Part shown: piece after piece, positions 1 through 7,255 of the stretch
How positions within the stretch are numbered: the first letter of the stretch is position 1
How the letters are laid out: each line of letters opens with the position of its first letter
Assembly: GCA_946482335.1 (NCBI GenBank)
Contig: CAMLRG010000199.1
Span: 1 to 10,173, forward strand
Direction of reading: 5' to 3'
DNA: 10,173 nt
Source: an uncultured Duganella sp.
GTDB lineage: Bacteria > Pseudomonadota > Gammaproteobacteria > Burkholderiales > Burkholderiaceae
Notes under the pieces: generated by a model
The model's database searches: none
The model's input: the letters and a program-made list of their open reading frames with translations, nothing else
What the model was told of the DNA's origin: nothing
Position numbers and translations under genes: made by a program

Positions 1-8
1 CCCGACTT

Positions 9-320
9 TTATTTTTGAGGGGTGGTGTGCTTCATCGCATACACCAGGTGCTGCCACCAATGCTCGCGTGACTTGACGGTCAGCATGCAGGTGCGGTCGA
101 TCTCCTCCTTGAAAACCTGGTCGCGGCATTGCTTGCTGGCCAAGGCGTTGCGCTGATTCTCCGCATTGACCACGGCCAGCACCAGCCAGAACACCAGCCC
201 GGCCATGACCGCTACCAGGGTCCAGGCCAGGTGGTTGACCCAGGTGCGCTGCACCAGGCCGGCCTCGTCTGGGGCCGACTCCCGGAACGCGCGCATCACG
301 CCTTCTTGTTTGTCTTCCAT
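9..320 (-). CDS. Small single-span membrane protein of unknown function
   Basis: This 103-residue protein is not recognised as a named family. Residues about 31-52 are strongly hydrophobic and form one predicted transmembrane helix. It follows a polar, mixed-charge N-terminal stretch of about 30 residues, and a 50-residue polar tail follows the helix. The tail carries the only two cysteines, Cys65 and Cys78, and an aromatic/His cluster (EHWWQH, 86-91). The start ATG lies 2 bases after the dsbA stop (TAA-CG-ATG), so it is almost certainly cotranscribed and probably translationally coupled with dsbA; no strong Shine-Dalgarno is seen. An internal Met9 could be an alternative start. If the tail is periplasmic, the two cysteines could form a disulfide made by the neighbouring enzyme; that is inference. 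The gene itself is well supported by its spacing and plausible composition. Confidence 0.75.
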   Translation of the reverse strand: MEDKQEGVMRAFRESAPDEAGLVQRTWVNHLAWTLVAVMAGLVFWLVLAVVNAENQRNALASKQCRDQVFKEEIDRTCMLTVKSREHWWQHLVYAMKHTTPQK

Positions 321-322
321 CG

Positions 323-979
323 TTATTTCTTGGTCGCAGCAGCTTTGGCCACCAGGTAGTCCGCCACCGCCAGCGCAGCTGCATGGGACTGGCTTTCCGG
401 CTGGCCAGGACGGCCGGCCATCGATGGCGAGGTCACGTAGCGGCCATCAATCACCAGGGTCGGGGCGCTGTCCACCTTGTATTGCCCGACCAGGGTGTTC
501 ATGCGCTTCATTTTAGACTCGACGCCAAAGGATTTGTAGACGCTTTCATACTTGGCCTTGTCCACGCCGGCGCTCACCACCACGGCCGTCACGTCTTCCT
601 CGCGCATCAGGCGCTTGCGCTCGACGTGGATGGCATTGAACAGCTTCTGGCTGGCGATGTCGGGCGTGCCCATGGCTTCCAGCGTCACGTAGGCGCGCGC
701 CAGCGGGTCTTTTTCATTGCGGGCGAAGTGGATGCGGCGGAAATGGATCTTGTCGGCATTCTGCTTGACCCAGGCCGAGATGCGCGGCTCGAGCGCATTG
801 CAGTGCGGGCAGGTGTACATGAAGAATTCGACGACTTCGACCTTCTTGCCCGGGGCTTCGCTGCGTACCGGGGTGTCGAGGGCTTTCCAGTCCACGCCTT
901 CTTTCGGCTCGGCAGCATAGGCACCGGCAGCGGTGAACATCAGGGCGGCAGAAGCAAGCAGCAGTCGCAGCAAACGCAT
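323..979 (-). CDS. dsbA: Thiol:disulfide interchange protein DsbA (periplasmic disulfide oxidase)
   Basis: DsbA oxidises cysteine pairs in newly exported proteins in the periplasm and is itself reoxidised by DsbB. The 218-residue product has a typical signal peptide (MRLLRLLLASAALMFTAAGAYA, cleavage likely after AYA at residue 22). The thioredoxin-fold active site CPHC is at residues 57-60 within FFMYTCPHCN. The cis-proline loop, SAPTLVIDGRY, lies near residues 171-181 (Pro173) in the usual place after the helical insertion. Length fits the family (about 205-220). The ATG at 979 is preceded by AAGGA with 5-base spacing, which fixes the start. The strand between the active site and helical domain (HFARNEKDPLARAYVTLEAMG region) looks less canonical than in housekeeping beta-proteobacterial DsbA as I remember it, so this may be a second copy; that is uncertain. 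The gene stands downstream of btuB but behind a strong hairpin, so it probably has its own promoter. Confidence 0.93.
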   Translation of the reverse strand: MRLLRLLLASAALMFTAAGAYAAEPKEGVDWKALDTPVRSEAPGKKVEVVEFFMYTCPHCNALEPRISAWVKQNADKIHFRRIHFARNEKDPLARAYVTLEAMGTPDIASQKLFNAIHVERKRLMREEDVTAVVVSAGVDKAKYESVYKSFGVESKMKRMNTLVGQYKVDSAPTLVIDGRYVTSPSMAGRPGQPESQSHAAALAVADYLVAKAAATKK

Positions 980-1037
980 GGTGGTCCTTACAGTGAAATG
1001 GTAAACGCCGCGAGATTACCATTTTTTGCGCGCCGTG

Positions 1038-1076
1038 ATCAGCCCTGCGGGCGATTTCGCCGCCCGCAGGGCTGAT
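1038..1076 (-). terminator. Long perfect hairpin between btuB and dsbA, probable transcription terminator
   Basis: Two perfectly complementary 16-base arms (1038-1053 and 1061-1076, starting ATCAGCCCTGCGGGCG) enclose a 7-base loop. The element lies 28 bases past the btuB stop and about 58 bases before the dsbA start. The stem is very stable, but neither side has a proper U-tract: on the minus strand it is followed by CACGGCGCGC and on the plus strand by TTAAGC. It therefore does not fit a textbook intrinsic terminator. Termination or 3'-end protection of the btuB message is the likeliest role by position. Confidence 0.5.
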
Positions 1077-1104
1077 TTAAGCGTCGTTTAAGCGCTTGGC
1101 GACC

Positions 1105-3045
1105 TTAAAAGTCGTAGCGCGCCGATACTTTCAGTTGGCGGCCGTTGTCCGGGTAGATGCCGGAGCGGCAGCTGAAGGCTTGGCTGTAGTATTGCTTGTC
1201 GAACAGGTTGAGCGCCGTCAGGGCCAGCTCCCACTGCCCGAACTTGCGCGCATAGCGGCCGTCGACCACGGTGTAGGCCGGCATGCGGGTGCTGCAGCTG
1301 TTGTCGAAATCGCTGCCGTAGCGTTGCGCGCCGACGCGCTGCACGCCGATGTCGGCACTCTGGCCGTCGGACGGCAGCCAGGCCAGGCGCACGGTGGCGA
1401 TATGCTTGGGCACCAGGGCCAGTTCGCGGCCGGCATTGCGGCCGGAACGGAACTCGGCATCGACCTGCTGGTAGTGGCCCGATACCTGCCAGGCCGGCGC
1501 CAGGCGGTAACTGCCGTCCAGCTCGAAGCCCTTGCGCTGGGTCGGGTCGAGGTTGGTGTTGGCGCCGAACATGCCGGCGGTCGGGTCGTAGTAGATCTCG
1601 TTGTCCAGGTTGTGGCGGAAGACGCGCACATCCACCTTGGCGGCGCCCTGCGCGTAGCCCAGGCCGATCTCGGCGTCGTGCGACGTCTGGGTTTGCAGCG
1701 GCTGGTTGGCCTGCGGGGTGAAGCCGTTTTCGTCCGAATTGGCGACACGGTAGCTCTGGCCGGCCTTGGCCCAGGCGGTCAGGCCCGGCGCGGCGAGCAT
1801 GCTGCCCTGCACGTCCCAGGCATTGTGCGCCTGCTTGATGCTGTAGGTGGCGCTGGTGAACGGCGCCGGGTCGACCGAATCCTTGTCGAACAGCTCGCGG
1901 CGCACGCCGGCGGCCAGGCGCAATTGCTGCGGGCCGGCGAACTTCATTTCATCGCGCAGGTAGAAGGCCTTGCTGCGCTGGGTGGCGTCGGCGGCGGAGA
2001 AATCGCTGGTCGTGACGCGGTTCCAGCGGCCGAAGTCGAAGCCCGCCACCAGTTCGTTCAGCAGGCCGGCGTATTGGCCCAGGTGGCGCACACGCGGCGA
2101 GAACTGGGTCTGTTCGGTGTCGTAGGCGGACTTCGAAACGCCGAAGGCGCTGACATAGGTCGCTTGCGCTTCCTTCTCGCGGTGCGACAGCTCGGCGGCC
2201 AGGTCGAAGGCGCCAACCTTGTGCTCCCAAGCCGCGGTGTAGCGGTCGCTATCCATCGCGCCGAAATCGTCCGGGGTCTTGGTCTGGCGCGGGTCGGCCC
2301 TGAACATGGCTTCCGTCAGGCTGCCGGCGAAGCGCTGGTCCTGGCGCGCGATGTCGGCGCGCAGCGACAGGCGGCCGAAAGCGCCGTTGAACTGCAGGCC
2401 GCCGTTGAAGCGCGACTGCCTGAAGTCGTTGTTGTCGCGGTAGTTGTCGGTGCGCTGGTGGCCGGCCGAGGCGTCGATCGCGAAACCGTCGAAGCCTTGC
2501 GCCACGCTGGCGCGCACCTCGCCGCTGTTGAACCGCCCCAGTTCGGCAAATACGTTGCCGCTGCGGACGCCCGCTTGCGCGCGTTTGGTCACGATCTGGA
2601 TCACGCCGCCGGTGGCGCCTTCGCCATACAGCACGCTGGCGCCGCCGCGCAGGATGTCGATGCGCTCCACCAGGTCGATCGGGATGGTGGACAGGGTGGC
2701 GCTGGACAACTCGTTCTCGTTCAGGCGCACGCCGTCCAGCATGATCACCACGTTCTGGTCGCTGTTGGTGCCGAAGCCGCGCAAGTCGAGGCCGAAGTCG
2801 GGGCTGCCGGTCAGGCTCTGGCGGCCGTACACGCCGCCGATCTTGCGGATCGCCTGGCTGACGTCGGACACGCCGGCGCGGCGGATGTCGGCCGCGGTGA
2901 TGGTGGTGGCGCCGATCGGCAGCAGCGACGGATCGCTGGCGAAGCGGGAACCGGTGATGACGACGGTCGATTGGGCGAATGCCGGCGCGGCGAAGCACAC
3001 GGCGACGGCTGCGGCGAGCGCGCAGCGTGGAGTGAAGAAGGTCAT
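1105..3045 (-). CDS. btuB: TonB-dependent outer-membrane receptor, probable vitamin B12 transporter BtuB
   Basis: This is a 646-residue outer-membrane beta-barrel receptor that would import cobalamin using energy from TonB-ExbBD. The start is ATG 3045: it gives a clean signal peptide (MTFFTPRCALAAAVAVCFAAPAFA, cleavage about residue 24), and no ATG, GTG or TTG lies nearby upstream in frame. A TonB box TVVITGSR follows at 27-34. The plug domain spans about 45-155, with the conserved stretch VERIDILRGGASVLYGEGA. The barrel runs to a terminal aromatic residue (VSARYDF, Phe646), as needed for Bam-mediated insertion. E. coli BtuB is of similar size (about 614). Family alone does not set the substrate; the cobalamin riboswitch in the leader does. 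Two cysteines near the C terminus (NSCSTR and FSCRSG) might pair in an extracellular loop. Only a poor ribosome site adjoins the ATG. Confidence 0.92.
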   Translation of the reverse strand: MTFFTPRCALAAAVAVCFAAPAFAQSTVVITGSRFASDPSLLPIGATTITAADIRRAGVSDVSQAIRKIGGVYGRQSLTGSPDFGLDLRGFGTNSDQNVVIMLDGVRLNENELSSATLSTIPIDLVERIDILRGGASVLYGEGATGGVIQIVTKRAQAGVRSGNVFAELGRFNSGEVRASVAQGFDGFAIDASAGHQRTDNYRDNNDFRQSRFNGGLQFNGAFGRLSLRADIARQDQRFAGSLTEAMFRADPRQTKTPDDFGAMDSDRYTAAWEHKVGAFDLAAELSHREKEAQATYVSAFGVSKSAYDTEQTQFSPRVRHLGQYAGLLNELVAGFDFGRWNRVTTSDFSAADATQRSKAFYLRDEMKFAGPQQLRLAAGVRRELFDKDSVDPAPFTSATYSIKQAHNAWDVQGSMLAAPGLTAWAKAGQSYRVANSDENGFTPQANQPLQTQTSHDAEIGLGYAQGAAKVDVRVFRHNLDNEIYYDPTAGMFGANTNLDPTQRKGFELDGSYRLAPAWQVSGHYQQVDAEFRSGRNAGRELALVPKHIATVRLAWLPSDGQSADIGVQRVGAQRYGSDFDNSCSTRMPAYTVVDGRYARKFGQWELALTALNLFDKQYYSQAFSCRSGIYPDNGRQLKVSARYDF

Positions 3046-3073
3046 GGCTTTTTGAATGAGAATTTTCCGCCTG

Positions 3074-3120
3074 CCTCCCCGCAGCCGGAATCCACAGGAG
3101 ACGCGCCCTGCACGGGCGCG
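3074..3120 (-). promoter_or_regulatory. Putative expression platform of the cobalamin riboswitch
   Basis: Between the aptamer and the btuB ATG lies a perfect 7-base stem (CGCGCCC at 3102-3108, GGGCGCG at 3114-3120, 5-base loop). It has no following U-run, so it is not an obvious intrinsic terminator. Downstream, GGGGAGG at 3080-3074 is the only good Shine-Dalgarno-like sequence, but it sits 28 bases before the ATG. On the minus strand it can pair with GTCTCC just after the 7-base stem. Translational control by hiding ribosome-accessible sequence is possible; the mechanism is inferred. Confidence 0.35.
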
Positions 3121-3129
3121 CTCCCACCT

Positions 3130-3299
3130 CCCTGGCCGGTATCCGGGCTGGCAAGACTGACCGGGCCACCTTCCTATGCGGGCATAGTGGTTTCTGGCGC
3201 GGCCTGCCGTCGACATGACGGCGCTTGCGTACCGTTGCGGGGGCAGCACATTGCGTTTCCCGTTTAACTGCGCCCATGAACAGGGCGCGGGCACCAAGG
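3130..3299 (-). ncRNA. Cobalamin (vitamin B12) riboswitch aptamer
   Basis: Read on the minus strand, the leader contains the conserved elements of the cobalamin riboswitch in order. They are: a P1 5' strand CCTTGG (3299-3294); a GCGCCC/GGGCGC hairpin; AGTTAAACGGGAA (3269-3257); the core GCTGCCCCCGCAACGG (3247-3232); a CACTATGC/GCATAGGAAGGTG hairpin (about 3191-3165); and the B12 box GCCAGCCCGGATACCGGCC (3152-3134). The 3' strand CCAGGG (3135-3130) can close P1 with CCTTGG. Adenosyl- or related cobalamin binding normally lowers expression of the downstream importer. The position, ending 84 bases before the receptor's ATG, and the full set of motifs make the call strong. Confidence 0.93.
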
Positions 3300-3306
3300 C
3301 GCGCAC

Positions 3307-3336
3307 ATTATACGCTGCTCAAAGATGCCATGAAAG
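3307..3336 (-). promoter_or_regulatory. Promoter of the riboswitch-btuB transcript
   Basis: A perfect -10 box TATAAT lies at 3312-3307 on the minus strand. Transcription would start near 3300, one base before the P1 helix of the riboswitch. The -35 region (CTTTCA/TTTCAT, 3336-3330) is a poor match. The agreement between the predicted start site and the aptamer's 5' edge supports the call. Confidence 0.65.
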
Positions 3337-3337
3337 T

Positions 3338-3367
3338 TTGGCAATCTACCGACAGTCAGGCTATATT
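3338..3367 (+). promoter_or_regulatory. Sigma70-type promoter of the M1 peptidase operon
   Basis: TTGGCA at 3338-3343 (5 of 6 to the -35 consensus) and TATATT at 3362-3367 (5 of 6 to the -10 consensus) are separated by 18 bases. A start near 3374 would leave a leader of about 24 bases before the ATG at 3398. It is divergent from, and almost abuts, the btuB promoter. Confidence 0.6.
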
Positions 3368-3397
3368 TTCGCGTTGCAAATTATTTAATGGAGACGT

Positions 3398-5590
3398 ATG
3401 GGCATCGCACAACTTTTGGCCGCGGCCGCCCTGCTGGGCGGTGCCGCGGTCCAGGCCACGCTGCTGGCGCAAGGCGGCAGTCCCGCCACGGCGCCCGCCG
3501 CCGCCAGCGACGGGATTCCCCTGGCGCCGGCCAGGGCTGCCGCGGTCACCGAACCCAGCGCCGCCGGCGCCTGGGGCGGCATCCGCAGCGGCCAGGAAGC
3601 CACCTTGTCCGACCGCGTGGTCGACTACCGGATCGAAGCCAGCCTGGACCCGGTCAAGCACACCATCGATGGCCGCCAGCGCCTGACCTGGCGCAACCGC
3701 AGCGCCGAAACCGTGCGCAGCGTGTACGTGCACCTGTACCTGAACGCTTTCCAGAATGCCGACAGCACCTTCTTCACCGAACAGCGCAAGCGCGGCGGCG
3801 GTTTCCGCTCCGGCGTCGATACCAAGGATGGCGAATGGGGCTACATGGAGCTGCGCAGCGTGCAGCAAGGCGGCGCGGACGTGCCATGGCAGTTCGTGCA
3901 TCCCGACGGCGGCCCGGCCACCGACCAGACCGTGGTGCGCATGGACTTGCCGCAGCCGGTGGCGCCCGGCGCCAGCACCACGCTGGACATCCGCTTCTTC
4001 GACCAGCTGCCGCGCGTGGTCGCGCGCTCGGGCTACTTCGGCACCTTCCACCTGGTGGCGCAATGGTTCCCCAAGATCGGCGTGCTGGAATTGCCGGGCG
4101 AACGCGGCGCGACGACGGTGCGCTGGAATGCGCACGAATACCATGCCGAATCGGAGTACTACGCCGATTTCGGCAGCTACGACGTCAAGCTCACGGTGCC
4201 CAAGGCTTACACCGTCGGCGCCACCGGCGAACAGCAAGGCGAGCCGGTCGAGAAGGACGGCAAACTGACCTACCACTTCATGCAGGGCGACGTGCACGAT
4301 TTCGCCTGGACGGCCGACAGCCGCAGCGCCAAGCCACTTACCGCCACCTGGCAAGGCAGCGGCGGGCCGCCAGTGAAGATCAGCGTGCTGTTCCCGCCCG
4401 AATACGCATCGCATGCCGCGCCGGCGCTGCAAAGCGCGAAGGATTCGCTGGACTACTTCTCGCGCACCCTGGGCCCGTACCCGTACAGGACGCTCACCAT
4501 CGTGATCCCGCCCTTCAATGCCGGCGAGGCGGGCGGCATGGAATACCCGACCTTCATCACGGCCGACCACTACGATGACGTTACACCCGGCACCCTCGGC
4601 GCGCAGGGCCTGGACTTGGTCACCATCCACGAAGTCGGCCACGGCTATTTCTACGGCATCCTGGCCAGCAACGAGTTCGAAGAGCCGATGCTGGACGAAG
4701 GCTTGAACCAGTTCTGGAACGACCGCATGCTGCGCGATACCGGCCGCACCTACTATGCCGCGACCGCCCTGACGCGCAGCCTGGGCTTTGCCCCGCGCGT
4801 CGATATGGCGCAATTCGAGCGCTTGACCACGCCGCGCGAAGAACCGGTCGACCCGATCGGGCAGAACGCCTACCACCGCTTGCAGGGGGTAGGCCCGGTC
4901 TATACGCGCACCGCGGTGGCCATGCACGACCTGGAAGCCCAGTTGGGCAAGGACACCCTGGAACGCTGTTTCAAGGAATACTACCGCCGCTGGAAGTTCC
5001 GCCATCCGAGCGTGGCCGACCTGCGCGAAACGCTGGCCGAAGTCAGCGGCCAGCGCAAGCTGGTGGAAACCGTGTTCGCCCAACAGGTCTACAGCATATC
5101 GAAAGTGGACGACCGCGTCGCCAAATTCGTCAGCGAAGAGCTGCTGCCCCAACCCGGCGTGCGCATGGTGAACGGCAAGCGCGTGGAACTGACCGAGACG
5201 CAGGCCGACGAGCAGGCGGAGAAGCAGCGCGAGCAATGGGAAAAGGCCCATCCCGACGCCAAGCCCGGCACCGGGCCCTTCCCTTACCTGACCAAGGTCA
5301 CCGTGCGCCGCCGCGGCGCCGACGTACCGCAAGTGCTGGTGGTGGAATTCGCCGACGGCAGCAGGGAAACCGTGCAATGGAGCGGCGCGCAGCGTTGGCA
5401 AAGCTTCAAATGGACCAAACCGGCCAGGGCGGTATCGGCCCGCATCGACCCCGAAGGCAAACACCTGCTCGACGCGAACAAGCTCGATGACAGCCGCACG
5501 CTGGAAGCCGACGGCAGCGCCGCGCGCCGCTGGACCTTCGATCTCGCCGCCATTGCCCAATCCCTGACCGCCTTGATTGCCACCCTATGA
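3398..5590 (+). CDS. Exported M1-family zinc metallopeptidase (aminopeptidase-like)
   Basis: This 730-residue protein carries the gluzincin signature of M1 peptidases. HEVGH at 411-415 gives the zinc ligands His411 and His415 and the general base Glu412. Exactly 18 residues later comes the third ligand, Glu434, in MLDEGLNQFW. The substrate-binding motif is GGMEY (379-383), a variant of GAMEN, and Tyr502 (GPVYTRTA) is a candidate catalytic tyrosine. Residues about 70-300 match the N-terminal beta-sandwich region (DYRIEASLDPVKHTIDGRQR onward). A Glu/Gln/Lys-rich linker (about 596-620) leads into a small beta-rich C-terminal domain. The N terminus is a hydrophobic, Ala/Pro-rich export-like segment without basic residues before the core, unusual for a signal peptide. 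An in-frame TAA at 3386 excludes a longer start. GGAG sits 4 bases before the ATG. Substrate is unknown; peptide trimming in the periplasm is likely. The stop overlaps the next start. Confidence 0.9.
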   Translation: MGIAQLLAAAALLGGAAVQATLLAQGGSPATAPAAASDGIPLAPARAAAVTEPSAAGAWGGIRSGQEATLSDRVVDYRIEASLDPVKHTIDGRQRLTWRNRSAETVRSVYVHLYLNAFQNADSTFFTEQRKRGGGFRSGVDTKDGEWGYMELRSVQQGGADVPWQFVHPDGGPATDQTVVRMDLPQPVAPGASTTLDIRFFDQLPRVVARSGYFGTFHLVAQWFPKIGVLELPGERGATTVRWNAHEYHAESEYYADFGSYDVKLTVPKAYTVGATGEQQGEPVEKDGKLTYHFMQGDVHDFAWTADSRSAKPLTATWQGSGGPPVKISVLFPPEYASHAAPALQSAKDSLDYFSRTLGPYPYRTLTIVIPPFNAGEAGGMEYPTFITADHYDDVTPGTLGAQGLDLVTIHEVGHGYFYGILASNEFEEPMLDEGLNQFWNDRMLRDTGRTYYAATALTRSLGFAPRVDMAQFERLTTPREEPVDPIGQNAYHRLQGVGPVYTRTAVAMHDLEAQLGKDTLERCFKEYYRRWKFRHPSVADLRETLAEVSGQRKLVETVFAQQVYSISKVDDRVAKFVSEELLPQPGVRMVNGKRVELTETQADEQAEKQREQWEKAHPDAKPGTGPFPYLTKVTVRRRGADVPQVLVVEFADGSRETVQWSGAQRWQSFKWTKPARAVSARIDPEGKHLLDANKLDDSRTLEADGSAARRWTFDLAAIAQSLTALIATL

Positions 5591-6447
5591 AGCTGAATAC
5601 CAACCTGAAACACGCGGCGCGCGCCGCCCTGCAATGGCGGCTGTTGCTGGTGTGGCTGGGCGCCGTGCTGCTGCCAACCCTGCTGCTGGCCCTGCCCTTC
5701 TGGCATGCGCTGTCCGGTGTGCTCGACCACTCGGTGCGCGCGCCCGAACTGGCGCGCGCGCTGGACGTGGTGGCCATCACCGACGTGTTGGACGAGTTGC
5801 GACGCAACGGCGTGGCGCTGCAGGCCGGCGGCCTGTCCGCCATCGTGCTGGCCGTGCTGCTGTCGCCGTTCCTGACCGGCGTCGTCACCACCGCCGGCCG
5901 CGCGCATGAAACGGCACGCCTGCGCGAACTGTTTGCCGGCGGGGTGGCGGAATACCCGCGCATGTTCCGCATGCTGCTGTGGTCCGTCGTGCCGCTGGGC
6001 GTGGCCCTGGCCGTGGGCGGGGCGCTGGCCGAAGCGGCGGAGGATTTCGCGCAGGGCGCCACGCTGGCGGCCGATGCCGCGCGCTGGACGCTGGCAGCCG
6101 ATATCGCCACCGCCTTCCTGATCCTGCTGGCCAACCTGACACTGGACGCGGGCCGCGCCCAGTTGGCGATCGACCGCCGCCGCACCTCCGCCGTCAAGGC
6201 ATGGTGGCGGGGCGTGAAACTGCTGCTGCGCCGCCCGGGCGCAATGTTCGGCGCGTATGCGGTGCTGACGGTGGGCGGGCTGCTGCTGGCGGCCTTGCTG
6301 GCCGTGGCGCGCCTGCAGGTACAGGGCAGCAATGCCTTGCTGCTGGCGGCGGCCTTCGTGCTGGCCCAACTGGTCGTGCTGGCGGTCGCATGGATGCGCG
6401 CGGCGCGCCTGTTTGCGCTGATGACGGTGTCTGCAACAAACCGCTGA
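5587..6447 (+). CDS. Six-span inner-membrane protein of unknown function, coupled to the M1 peptidase
   Basis: This 286-residue protein is very rich in Leu, Ala and Val. I count six probable membrane helices at about 19-40, 82-103, 129-149, 167-186, 219-241 and 249-273. The loop between helices 4 and 5 (about 187-218) is strongly basic (DRRR, KAWWRGVKLLLRRPG) and should be cytoplasmic, which fits the positive-inside rule with both termini inside. No transporter, protease or enzyme motif is recognised. Its ATG overlaps the peptidase stop in ATGA (5587-5590), a typical sign of translational coupling, so the two products probably work together or need matched amounts. Possible roles (assembly, anchoring or regulation of the peptidase, or a permease for its products) are guesses. 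Confidence 0.85.
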   Translation: MKLNTNLKHAARAALQWRLLLVWLGAVLLPTLLLALPFWHALSGVLDHSVRAPELARALDVVAITDVLDELRRNGVALQAGGLSAIVLAVLLSPFLTGVVTTAGRAHETARLRELFAGGVAEYPRMFRMLLWSVVPLGVALAVGGALAEAAEDFAQGATLAADAARWTLAADIATAFLILLANLTLDAGRAQLAIDRRRTSAVKAWWRGVKLLLRRPGAMFGAYAVLTVGGLLLAALLAVARLQVQGSNALLLAAAFVLAQLVVLAVAWMRAARLFALMTVSATNR

Positions 6448-6466
6448 GGGGAGTATATTGGTGGGC

Positions 6467-7255
6467 ATGACTACCTTGCCCACCTTCTTCCTGTCCCATG
6501 GCGGCGGCCCCTGGCCGTGGATGCGCGAGCATTTCGGCAATGCCTACGACCAGCTGGACGCATCGCTGCGCGACCTGCCGCGCCAGGCCGGCGGCAGGCC
6601 GCAAGCCATCCTGGTCGTTACTGCCCATTGGGAGGGGCGCGACTTCCTCGTTTCGGCGTCGGCACGGCCGCCGATGATTTACGACTATGGCGGCTTTCCG
6701 CCGCATACCTACCAGATCCAGTATCCGGCGCCGGGTTCGCCGGCACTGGCGGCGCGCGTGGTGGAGCTGCTTGGCGGACGGGCGCGGCTTGATCCGGAGC
6801 GTGGCTTTGACCATGGCACGTTCAGCTGCATGTACCCCGCTTTCCCCGAAGCCGATGTGCCGATCGTGCAGCTGTCGCTGCGGCATGGGCTCGACCCTGC
6901 CGAGCATATGGCCATCGGCCGCCTGCTGCGGCCCTTGCGCGATGAGGGGGTGCTGATCGTTGGTAGCGGCTTGAGTTTCCATAACCTGCGCGCCTTCAAT
7001 GCGGCGGGGGCGGAGGCTTCACGGCTGTTCGATGGCTGGCTGCGCGAGACCATGGCGGCCGAACCGGCGGAGCGCACGGCGCGCCTGCTGGAGTGGGAAC
7101 GGGCGCCGGCGGCGCGCATGGCGCATCCGCGCGAGGAGCATTTGCTGCCGTTGATGGTCGCCGTGGGCGCGGCGGAGGATGCGGCCGCAGAGGTGGTGTA
7201 TCACGAGGACCGGTTCATGGGGGCGCTGGCGGTGTCGAGCTTCAAGCTGGCCTGA
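6467..7255 (+). CDS. Class III extradiol ring-cleavage dioxygenase, DODA/YgiD type
   Basis: The 262-residue product belongs to the LigB-like class III extradiol dioxygenases, close to E. coli YgiD (4,5-DOPA extradiol dioxygenase). These metal enzymes open catechol rings beside the hydroxyl pair. The conserved histidines are in place: His11 in FFLSHGGGP, His54 in VVTAHWEG, His116 in FDHGTF, His172 in GLSFHNLRAF and His225 in HPREEHLLPL. In the family, ligands come from the first, second, SFHN and EEH histidines, and DHG supplies a catalytic one. Length fits (about 260-270). The true start is uncertain. TTG 6458, GTG 6461 and ATG 6467 are all in frame after GGGGAG (6448-6453); I chose ATG because the family begins with a few residues before the SHG motif, although GTG has better spacing. 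The ribosome site adjoins the upstream gene's stop, so it joins the operon. The physiological substrate is unknown. Confidence 0.88.
   Translation: MTTLPTFFLSHGGGPWPWMREHFGNAYDQLDASLRDLPRQAGGRPQAILVVTAHWEGRDFLVSASARPPMIYDYGGFPPHTYQIQYPAPGSPALAARVVELLGGRARLDPERGFDHGTFSCMYPAFPEADVPIVQLSLRHGLDPAEHMAIGRLLRPLRDEGVLIVGSGLSFHNLRAFNAAGAEASRLFDGWLRETMAAEPAERTARLLEWERAPAARMAHPREEHLLPLMVAVGAAEDAAAEVVYHEDRFMGALAVSSFKLA

Noticed and set aside
3102..3120. Intrinsic terminator in the btuB leader
   Set aside because: The 7-base stem is perfect but is followed by TCTCCTG rather than a U-run.
1096..3267. A 723-codon open frame on the plus strand, antisense to the receptor
   Set aside because: The opposite strand has a signal peptide, TonB box, plug motifs and a riboswitch. 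The antisense frame is Ala/Gly/Val-rich and motif-free, as expected from GC-rich codon bias.
3356..5560. A 734-codon open frame on the minus strand across the peptidase
   Set aside because: It is antisense to a gene with a complete M1 active site; its composition is low-complexity and no domain is recognisable.
5284..6540. A 418-codon minus-strand frame opposite the peptidase end and the membrane protein
   Set aside because: Gln/Arg/His-rich shadow translation without motifs, opposed to coupled coding genes.
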